From assembly GCA_037783545.1 (NCBI GenBank), contig JBBELK010000058.1, positions 2,405,700 to 2,469,699 of the forward strand: 64,000 nt of DNA, read 5' to 3'. Of the stretch, positions 22,001 through 33,800 are shown one piece after another. The position numbers were made by a program, and so were the translations under genes. The stretch comes from Henricia sp. BOLD:AAB3569. Its lineage: Eukaryota > Echinodermata > Asteroidea > Spinulosida > Echinasteridae. The notes beneath the pieces are model-generated. The model worked only from the letters and a program-made list of their open reading frames with translations. It searched no databases and had not been told where the DNA came from. Position 1 is the stretch's first letter. Every line of letters starts with the position of its first letter.

Positions 22001-24825
22001 TTCTGTGGGGCATACTTCTTTGCAATAGCTGTTGCTTTTTCAATTTTCTGTTAATATTTCCAAAAAAGAAAAACGAAAGTGACAATCTTAAGGCCAAAAT
22101 CCATACATCCGTCATACATCGTGCATAGTGTATAATACTGCATACATGCCTAAAAATGTATTGTGTAAAAACCAATTGATCACGTTCAAATGACGTCACT
22201 TCCTACAAATTGCCGTATTTCGAACAAATTTCGAGCAACACACGCGTGCTTAGAACCTTTTTTTTCTAGGGTGTGCATGCGCGTACATGATAGCGTTTAA
22301 TACGCAGTTAAGCGTTTTTCCTACGAAAATGGCGTCTGTGAGAGTGATCAATAGGGAAACCACCCTTTACACAGTACAGATAGTACTGTATACAGTGAGG
22401 ATAACACATTGTGCATTATGAATACATGGACATCTTTGGATATTTTATTGTTTACAACTCACAGTACGCACTACGCATGAGGGACAGGCGGATTTTCGGC
22501 CTACAATTGAAAACTCAAAATTAGATGGGTTTAATAATTTGTCTGTTTTTGTGTATGTTTTGGGTGTGATTTCTTCTGAACAGGCTTTGAGTTACGGAGA
22601 TCACTGAGAACAATTTATCTTTCTCTTGACAGGATAGTCGCAATCGTAGTTTGAGTTTGCTGGAGGTTTGAATATATGTTCATAAAACTTCTTATCTCCC
22701 ATTTTTGTTCGAAAAAAAATAATTCGAATATTTTATTTTCGATTGAATATTTGAATATTCGGCACAGGCTTACTTTTGGACACAAATTCTTCCAAAAACT
22801 GACTTTTGACAAGCAATTTTTCCAACTGTTGCGATGTGCACGTCTGCGTTTTTCCTGCCGTTTGTAGTCCACTATTCCATCTTGTAAGCGAGCCCTACTT
22901 TCCTAGTCATCCTGACCAATCAAAACTTCACTGAACTAAGCTGACAAGGTTTCATACAGCAGTGTGCATACATGTACGAGTTCGGGTGCTCAAACTAAAT
23001 TCTGCCTCAAGCAGGTCTGATAGCATTCGCATACCCTCCAGTGCGACGTGTAGTGTTATCCAGTCACTCCAGTGTCCTCCGGTAAATTCCGATATTTAAC
23101 CAGTGTATATCGCGATTGTCTTTCCACAATTAATTGCGATGGTCAAAATTGGCTATCGGCACAATTACAAAAAGATGGCTAATGGTACCGACCTCTTTTT
23201 TCTTCAGGAAAGCCACAAGATCTGGAAGGAACTTGCCACCGTACAGAGCCTCTTTGCTGGTAAGTAGCTGGAGGACCTTCTCCTTGCCGTTTTTCTTTCT
23301 TGAATACAGGGCCAGCCATTTACAGTATGCAGCAAACTTTAACAGGAATACAAACAAAACAGATTTATTTATTTATTTATTTATATACCACATCCAACAG
23401 CGGAGGGACCGCCAATTACAGGAATGGGAGCAAGTGTGGTTAAGTGCCTTGCTCAAGGGCACAGGTGCCACAACCCGTCACGGCCAGGAATCGAACCTAC
23501 ATTCTAGTACTAGCACAGGAACTTAAGTTCGACGCACTAGACCGCTCGGCCATAACACTAGACCGCTTGGCCATAACACCCCATATAAGTTTCAATAAGT
23601 GATTATGTTAAGGGACCTCCAGGGTGAATAAATTTGATACAAATGTGGATGGATGTCCATGAGTTGGGAAATCCACTGGGATTTGAACCGCGGACCTTCT
23701 GCTCAACGTGCAGACGCCCTACCAATTGAGCTATGAAGCCAACTGGTGGTCTCGAATCACGGTAGTGCAGTTGTTTCTCACTGATTGGGATTGGCTATCA
23801 CGTGAGCTTAGCAAGCCCTACAGAGGGATAAACCCTTCAATGAGATAACCACCCCTTCCAGAGATCACTTTAGATACGCCCCAAACCCCGCCCGGCTTGC
23901 CATATAAGTTTCAACAGTCTTACTATACAGACTATACTGAAGTGCGACATCAGTTTCCAGGGTAAATGGGTCTAAACATTGGCTGGTAATCTGAAACGTT
24001 CATTGGTAAAGTGTAGGGAAATACTTTAAGTAAAGACCCAGTAACCTTGGCAACACACAAAAGAATGAAGATTTCGATTGAGAATATTATAGCAGGTGAT
24101 TTTGTTTAAAATCTTTTGAAATTAAATTTGGCAGTCGCAAAATTTCACCCAAGTATTGATTCTTGGGTGATTTCTACAGTATCCGCAACTCAATCCGTCA
24201 CAATTCACAGATTTAAAATCAGATGACAATTTGCATGACCAATTTTCAGATGTCTTGTCTCGTAAATGTTACAAATACTGACTCAAAACATCAAAATAAT
24301 CTTACCACTTGCTTAAAGCGGCCGAGAGCACTAACTGGGGTACGTTTTTTCTGTCCCGGCTTCTTAAGAGCTTCTGAAATCTTCGACCAATTCCTTTATG
24401 CACAAATAAACAGACAAAACAAAATTAGCAACCAAACAAATTGATCAGAATACAGAATCCAGAATGCAGAATTGTGTTCACGGAAAATCTTACCAATTCC
24501 AAGTTGTTGCGTCCTCTTCAGGAATTCATACGTTTCTTCGTAAGTCCACGTGCCAAATTTGTTGCCTGGGTCTAATCTGTTAATCCACCTTGAAATGTAA
24601 CAAATATAGTTGTTGAAGGTATAAACATGACAGGATTGATAGTAGAAAGATGAATTTAGAAACACGAGAAAATTTCAGTGCCCCTACTGGGATTCGAACC
24701 CAGGTCCTTGGCATACATGGCCAATTGCTCTACCAACTGAGCTATTTGGGCATCCCGCCGGAGCACCACAACAATCTTGTGTTTGCCTCTCTTTTTCCAA
24801 CAATGGGGGGGGGGGGGGGGGGGGT

Positions 24826-24859
<34 letters not shown>

Positions 24860-27800
24860 GCGGACGAACAGGCAAATCCATGCCAACCCATTCACTATAA
24901 AGGTCATTATAATCAATCCTGTCATATATACCTTCAATATAATAATGACCTCTATAGTGAATGGGTTGGCATGGTTGGCATGGATTTGCCCCCCCCCCCG
25001 CCCCCCCCCCCCCCCCCCCTCCCCCACCTCCTATGGAGTTAAGACCTCTCTACACGATATGCCATCAGTGTAGCCAATTGGTTGGCATGGATTTGCCCCA
25101 CTGCATTATTGGAAAAAGAGAGGCAAACAAGACTGTTGTCCAGAAAGCTCAGTTTGTAAAGCAATTGGCCATGTAAGCCAAGGACATGGGCACTGCAATT
25201 TTCTCGTGTTTTTAAATTCTTCTTTAAATATAGTTATGGTGATTAAGTAGAAACTTTACACAAAGTTTGTAGTTTCATTCAAATGGAGATTAAACAAAAA
25301 CATTTGCCCATATCAATACGTGGAGAAGTTGGTAAGTTTTTTTTTTCCGAATTAATTCACTTTGTTTGGATACTGAACCATTTTTCAAGGGTAGTGTTCA
25401 TTGAGGAAGATAGCAGTTTTACACGAAACCTTACAATTTTCATAGGCTCCAAAAGATGGAATTTACAGACTTTGACAAAGCTAAGCAAAACTATAAAATA
25501 AACTGAACTGCCATGATTCTTAAGTTATCTGTATAACAGCTATGTAATATTGTAGACCACAACTCAATCCTTCGCAACTCTTGAGTTCCAGATGGAAAGG
25601 TCATTTATTTCTCTATTTATTTAGCTTCCATGACACAGGACAGTGTTCTTTTTAGGGATAGGCAGAGAAAGTGAGTGAAAAACATACTGGTCTCTGATTT
25701 GGAACTGTGTACGTCCAGGGAATGACTCAGCCAACCGGGACCAGTTTTTAGCCCCATGCTTTGCCACCAATAATATCAGTTTCTGAGGAAAATGAAGAAA
25801 AAAAGAAAAGAATGAGAGTAAGAATAAAAGATAGTTCTGTCAGAGAGGTGAAGAGACTGAATTAACTTTGATCATATCAACAGTAATGCTGTAACCAAGC
25901 AGACGAACCGAACAAAATATTGCCAAACATGGTCCGAACCAAAATTTCCTTCAGTTCGGCAGTGTTACATAATAGTTACCTTTATGTGCTCTGCACATTT
26001 TTCTGCAATTAATGTCAGCCTTTCTTCGCTGAGAAAGCAGGCACTTCAGTGTGATATTAGATTTTATCAATGAGTATATTGTGCAAGGTACAAAGTGGCA
26101 TCTATGGTTAGACCCACAGGCCCCAGAGTCAAATTTGCATATATGCAAATGTGTGGGGCCTATTGTCACATTTTTGGTCCATGTATTTCTTGAAGACATC
26201 TGGTTCTTTACATACAATGTACATGTAATACAAGACTATTGCACAGAGGACATGTGAAGACTATGGTGGGAGAGGGGAGGAGCTTCTGAGATTTATGCAA
26301 ATAATGACCATACGAGGGCAGTGCCTGAACATATGCATTTTTACCATTTTACTGTGGACTCAGGAGGATTTTTCTTTTAATTTGCAGTACAACCTCAGCG
26401 TAATACAGTCATAGTTCAATGCATTTTTTAGAGGTATGAAAGTAAAATGTCATGAGGAATGTAGCTGTGTTGAGATTTGGATAATATTGTCATAATTGAG
26501 CAGCACTTGTGGATGGAACCATGGCAGTAAACGTACATCTCTAACTACAATTGGAAAATTGGCATGTTTTTTTTTGCATGTTGGTCGTGTTTGCCGAATA
26601 AGAACTGGACCGAAGTACAGGGGGAAAAAGTACGAACTTTTGCCGAACCGAACCCGAAAACTTTGTTACAGCATTAATCAACAGTACTCTTATGTAATGC
26701 TGTTGTTCCTGTTTTTAAAATTTTCCAATCATGTCTTCCAACTTTGTAATGGTTTCCAAGTCCCATATTCCTTGTTAAAGACTCTGAATAAATCGTAAAT
26801 TAAAAATCAATTTCACATACACTTTACAATACCATTAGTCTTTACAAAGCACTCTATTAGCTATGAATTTCTTGCGGTGGCTAAAATACAGTATACATTA
26901 TGATTGTATTTTAGCCACCGCAATATACATGTACATGTACCTTGATCTCCTCTTCACTCCATTTTCCACTCTTATGGCTCTTATCCAATCTTTTTGTGTA
27001 CCGATAGGTAGCATGTACTGCCGTTTTTCCTTCCATGAAGTATACCACTAGGATCAATCACAAGAAAAAATTAGGGAAATATTAAATGCTTTTCCATCCA
27101 GTAATTATATTGCAAATGAAATTTTACATGCACAAAACTCTCTTCAAACTCTATTTATTTGTTTTTCGTTTTTGATTATTATTATTTTTTTTTAAAATGT
27201 GAAAACCTTTTATATGGTGTGAAAAATATGACATTTCTCAAATGACAGAAAATGAATTTCTATTTTTCAATTACGAAGTACTTTAGGTAAGACAAAACAC
27301 AACATGGTGCTCAAAAACAAAGCTCCAACAAACCTAGCCCGAATGCCTCTGGCCGTCACACATTTTTTGGTAGCGTATTTGCTACATACTTTGAGCGAGA
27401 TTTTCCTCTCACCCAGGACAGAGATTTCCAAAGTTAAGGTACTACACATTGAGGAACTCGTACCTTTTCCAAATACTGTTATCTTATCCAGAAATTGGGG
27501 TACCGTGGCCGAGTGGTTAGGGCCATTGACTCGCAATCATGGGTGAAAACTTGGGGTTGCGGTACCCGTGCCCTTGGGCAAGGAACTCAACCACACTTGC
27601 TCCATCCTTCGGAAGGGATGTAAAGCTGTTGGTCCAGTATGTTAGGTAATGGTAACTCACTCTAAAGATCCCAGAGCATTCTTTCGTGAAGAGCAAGGGG
27701 ATTCCCCGGTGTCTCTGGCCATTTCTAATTCTAATTCTTCATGGGTTTCCTTACGCTTACGAGTGACAGTGCAATGAGCACTATTGAGGAATCCTTGGTA

Positions 27801-30800
27801 TGAATACCAGAAAGAAATAATAATAATAATAATAATAAAAATCTGGCTAAGAAACATAGCGATGGCCTTCTGTGTGCGCGTGTGCTACAAACCTGGAACC
27901 GTTTGCAAGAACATTCAATCAAGTGTCAAATATACACTTTGTTATTTTATTACAATGTACATATTATTACAATGTACATAATTTACTTGGTATTGCATAG
28001 CAGTTTGCTATGCAATAATGGACTCTTTGCTATGCATTTTCTCAATGAATAGCACTAAAGTTAGAATAACTACTCCATTCATATTTATAGAGCACAGCAA
28101 AACTGCTACGCACAATTTCTGGTCCAAACTATGCCCTGCATATTTAACACCTACATGTAAAATACCTTTGTGAAAGGGAATGTATCTACTTCCAATTTGG
28201 AAGCGTTCAACAAGCCTTCGCAGTAGAGCATCATCTGCTTTGGTGAACTCCCTGCAAATTTAATTTATTAAATACAAAAGGCTAGAGTTACACATTACGC
28301 ATTAAGTGTGGTTTTTTTTTCGCCATTCCCTTTTTTTCAATAAAAGTACAACTTCATGCAAATTGTTGAGATAAAAGAGAAATGAAATGTACGTTATAAA
28401 AGTGTTATAATTAAGTTTACCACAATTTTCAATACCAAAGTACTTACGGTTTTAAGAATGTCTTGTCAAGCTGCTGGTGCTCGCGTAGACACTGAAGAGC
28501 TGTTCTATTTGTCTGTTGTTCATGAATAAAAAAAAAGCAAATTTATGGAAACTAAGAAATATATTCTGAAACAATCATGAATTTAAATCCTTTCATAAGA
28601 ACCAGGGCTCAAATTCCATGATTGCAATGACTGCATTTGCCTTCGGGCCTCTCTTGTAAAATTAAAGAAAAAAAAGTTGGTGCCCTTTAAAACTGCCCTA
28701 TACTTTCATCAGAGTCCTGTATCAAAAACAATCATTCGAGCCCTGAAAAACGGGAGTAAAAATGTGACATTTTGATGTATTATTCCGAGCAAAATCTCAA
28801 TAAATTTTTCAATAGAAGTTTTAAAATGTCACACTGTCATTTAGAATATGCACTAGTTTATAATAACACTATTCTTGTTTAGCTCCAAGTATTACACGTA
28901 GAGCTGTTGCTCGATTCACAAGGACGTACACTGTTTAAATGCTGTGGGTAATCTCTCTCTGACGTCACAAATCAACAATCACAAAAGTGGTATGATGTAA
29001 TCGAAAGAGCATGCCCCGTTTTCACGGAATGACGCCTTTTATTTTGTACATGACAACATTAGATGATGACATTTGTCTAAAAAATGAGACACAGGTGACA
29101 ATTGATCGACTTGCCCCAAGCTCTTCAGCAATAGCTTCCCAGTCCCTGAGTTCATGTCTTGTGGCAATTTCCATCAAGTGTTTGTCTTCCTGGGAAGTCC
29201 ACTCGTTATGATTGATGGATGGATGTTGCGAGTTCTGCCAATAACTCTGGCATTCTTCTGATGTACGTTCTCCTTCTATCTGTTGGGACAAACACCACAG
29301 GATGCAAATTAGGCTTGGGGTATTCAAAATGGTTTTAATCTTTTAAGATATGATTCCATTTTCAAAACAAACGTTAGCACTACGATTGGTAAAATATCCT
29401 GCAAACTTGATACAAATAACTGTCAAATTCCTTGAATATTGTAATTTCTGCATCCATCAATATTCAGAAATGCTGGGTACTTCCTGGAATCGTCAAGACA
29501 ATGGGATTCCTCTTATCAGAATGGTCCGCATGAGGGCGCTCGAACATGTTGATTTAGGCAAAAATGTCCATAGCTGAGAGTGGAAAATGAGGAGAATCAT
29601 TACACGTCCGTATGCGAGAAAAAAGACGCGCATGCGGAGCGCGAGCCCGTGGCACGTTTTGTGTTCAAACATAACGCGCGATGGGCGCGGGCCACTTGAC
29701 AGCGCCCTCACTCGTTCAGAAATACGACCTATTCCGACAGCTTAGAATCAATTTTAATAAACCTCAGAGGGGATTTACCCAATCCGCAAGCCATAAACAT
29801 GTCTGGATAGACAATCGAGTACATTCATACGCATACTTGCATTTCTAAATTTTCAAATTTAGCTTTATTTTTTGACCTGACAATTCTTTTGCCGCATGGT
29901 CACAAATTCTCCTTGCGTATTTAGCCTTCAAAAGAAGCCACTTTAGCAAGTAGCGAATGAGGCAGATTTCCACATGTGTAGAACAATACCCAAACAAACT
30001 TGTAGAAGTGGATCAAAGAATTGTTATCGGTCATGTAAAATGCTTACATTGACATTGGATATGAAGGCCCAGTCCACATTGCGAAACCGGTCGCCAAGCA
30101 GCTCTTTTGTTGGCAATTTTCTGCAAATAGACCATTTCAAATTTAAGTAAATCCACAAAAGTAAACATACTGTAACTAAACATTCCACTCATTAAAAAGT
30201 TTTACATTTTAGGTTTGTTGGGTTATTTGGGTTTCCCCAACAGGTCATTAGTTTCCATAGCATGGAGTGACTGGGAGCATTGCTACTCTCCCCGGATGAG
30301 ACACCAGTCCATCGCAGGTTTACCCCTGGTAGTTAGTTCGGTTTCTCCAACACTATTGCCGATACCCACTCTGAGTGGAGAGAGACAATGTGGAGTAAAG
30401 TATCTCGTCTAAGAACACAACACAGTTGCAGTTACCAGGTGTCGAACCAAGGACTTCTCAGCCGAAGGTCCGACACTCTATCCACTAGATCACCGTGCCT
30501 TCCAAGTGCTGCTTGTACTCACTCTATTCTGGCCATCTTCTTCTTAATCTCCTGCACCTCTTGGTACACATTTTCCAGTTGTTGGGGGAGGCTTATTCTG
30601 TCCATCTTGTCCTCCAAGACTTCTTGGCGACTTAGCAATGGCTGCATCATCATCCTCATTCCGTCCGTCTTTACGCCTTCTGTTAACTTATGATTGTGAA
30701 TGCTTCTCCCTTTAAAAGAAAAGGCAGATTTTTGTTATCTAAAATTAGGGGTCCAAAATGCTTGGTGCTCCAGTTTTGTCTGATACTTTTACAAAAATTA

Positions 30801-33800
30801 AATCATTACAACAATTTTAGGGAAACTTGGTTAAAGGTACCCTAGTCGAATTTCTAAATTATTATCTTTAAGCTTACTTGTTATCAAGATGGTAACAGTA
30901 GTAATCATCCTGTGAATTTATTTCATCCCATATTTAAGATCTGGTTTGTACTCCACCTCATGGAATGACCCACATGAGCTGGGACATAAAAAAGAAGCTT
31001 TATATCAGAAAGAGCTATTATATCAGCAGTGTTCTCCACTCCTAAATATTTGGTCCGGGCGTGCTTAGACTGGTTCCCGCTCCACATATTCCACATACAA
31101 CGACTGAATATGAGGACCGGCTACTGTCATGTTTAAAATAGCACTTTAAGCATTACGTCATGCATTTATTTTTAGGAGCACATAACCGTTAATTTTCAAA
31201 GCGCACTGCACGCTATATGGCATGAGTGTACAACAATTTGAAAGGGGTTATTCCATATTTGACCAATACGAATTTAATATATTAACCTTTAAATATGAAA
31301 TATGCCAATTTTAATGTAGGCTAGTATCAAAAAGAAAATTCAAACCTTGTCTGCATCACCCAGTGAGCACCATATTGTACATGTAGTTTTAATCTGTTGT
31401 TGCAATCCCGTAACTATAGCCATTTATTCTGTTACCGTAACTATAGCCACTGATAGCCACTGCGTAGTTTTAAATCCGTGGCATCACTATAAATACACAC
31501 GCAGCGGCACGCGTACGTGCACGCGACGTCAATTCAAATTCTCGAAACAATGACGAATTGTACCCGACGAAAAACGTGCATTCGGGTAACTTCGGGAACC
31601 TTCGGAAAAAGGAGGAATTCCTCCTGTTTCAAAATGGCGGAATTGGCGGCTGCCGGACCTTAAATTCAGTCTAGTCAAATAATTTTTGGTCCGGGTACCA
31701 GACTAGGGCGTGCTGAGCAGCGCCCTCACGCGGTGAATACTGATTTGCCGCGTGAGGGCGCTATTGAAAAAACAAATGCATGCAACTCCCATGACCGTTA
31801 TGGATCGAGGATTGGGTCGCCGATGCAATAAATGTGCGCGGTAAGTGAACGATAATGACACCAGTGCCTAGCGAATAATGTTTGGTGACTTTACACCTTA
31901 TTTTGGAATGACTTGGCTGTACTTTCAAAGTGTTTTAGAGGGTAAGGGGCCAAATTTTTTGTCCGGGCGGCAACGGTACCTCTGACGATTTTGTCCGGGT
32001 GGCACGCCTGGACAAAACCGGTAGTGGAAAACGCTGATCAGGTTGTTACATGAAGACATAATAGTATTCAATCCGATACAGTAGAAACTGTGCCTCTCAT
32101 TTTGTGTTTCCAAAAATTGAATTTTTTATGCAACATTTCTTACACTTCTTCAGAGGCATCTCGAATGGCGTTGGCATGCTTTCTGCTTTCCTCTTTCTCG
32201 TATCAACATTGTCAGGTGGTATCTGAATGAGAAATAAGAACAGAAAGACATTAAGAATAAGACTTAAGAATACTTGCCTACATACATTACAGTACTTTCT
32301 GACAACACTTAGGCTTGGAATTTGCAAATAAATTGAGCATCAAATATATAATCTTAAAAAAAGAAATGCATTGATCGATTGAACAATTTGGAATAGAGCT
32401 TTTCCAATACTGTACCGCTTCAGTGATTTTCTCCATGTCCAAGAGGACCTGTTGGACAAAATGAGTTCCACAGTAATGAGTTGTGAAATGTTCTATTTCC
32501 TGGAGAATCCTGGTGTTAAGAGCTCTAAAAAAACCTAATTCTATTCGTTGGGTTATCAACCTGATGGAACCTGCATGGGATGAGCTGACCACTGTATCTA
32601 TGCAAGTCTCATATGGTGCGGGAGCTTAGGGAGGCATTTCGGGCAGAGTGGCACACCCTGCCTCGGTGGCTCTTATGGAGGCTGGTACAGTCAAAATGAC
32701 AATATTCCAAGGAGAAGATTTCCAATGCTCCCAACCTCAGATTATGCTCCATGATTGAAAATGATGCAATTATCAATACATACTTTTTAATACTTACTTT
32801 TCCCATGGCATACAACAAGTATTTCTTGACGACACATCGAACACTCAGGTCCACATTCCTTGGCTCGGTGTCGTTTGGGTTAGCAGAGACTTTATCCTGA
32901 CAAAGAAAAGGGTACATTAAGCTATCACTATGGGTTTACAAGAGCCATATAAAGCAAATGGGAACTGCCATGTAGATGTTATTTAACGGAAAAAACAGCA
33001 AACGTTCAAGAATAAAAGGCATAACAGATTTCTCCACTGGTGGCCATCTTGTCTGGGTGTGATGGATGCACATGGTTATAGTGAAGGATAACGATGCCAG
33101 TGGCCGGTGGATGTTTGGTGACTTTACACCTAATTTTAGTGCTATGACTCAGCTTTATTTCTGAAGTGTTTCTAAAGGGAAAAATTGATGGTTTTTGTCT
33201 GGGCACTAATGGCACATTGAAGATTTTGTCCCGGTGACGTGCCCAAACAAGACAGCGATTAGTGGAAAACCCTGGCATTTTATCAAAATCATGCATAAAA
33301 ATAGGGCAGTATTGAGAATTTGCACACATGAGCAAGCACATTAATAAGCCTATTATGAAAACTATTCTGTCGGTCGCACATCCTGGCACTTTTATTACCC
33401 GGTGTCATATGCCTTTGTATACGGGCATAACACCGTGACTGGAGTGAAAACAAATTCGTTCATGCTTAGATACGTGTATGTGTTGTGCAGACAACGGCTT
33501 TGTTACTTCGCTTGTCAATGGGCACACCATTGTTTTCACTCCAGCCTTACCGGAAGTGACGTTGCGGCAACCGACAGAATTTAGTACTGGTACAACTACA
33601 AGTACAATGTACATGTATTAAAGCGACAGTCAAAGTGCAACAGACTGTTAATTTCGCCAAGGGGAAGAAAAATTATCATCATCAAAATACCATATTTTCT
33701 AAATTACCTGTTCGTCTCGGTTCCTCGCGAGTTCTTCCCGCACCTTGGCCAACAATCCATGGAGACTCTGCTGGTTCTCCTGATTTATCACCAGCAATTG

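Noticed and set aside
23690-24751. Functional tRNA genes
   Set aside because: The cloverleafs at 23690-23749 and 24680-24751 lack U33 and have weak acceptor stems; both continue into SINE bodies or inverted copies.
24650-25176. Frames encoding long Gly or Pro runs
   Set aside because: They are translations of G and C homopolymers within a foldback element in an intron.
32287-32592. A SNAPC4 exon in the 101-codon minus frame
   Set aside because: The DNA belongs to repeat family R2, and SNAPC4 exons 3 and 4 already join in phase across it.
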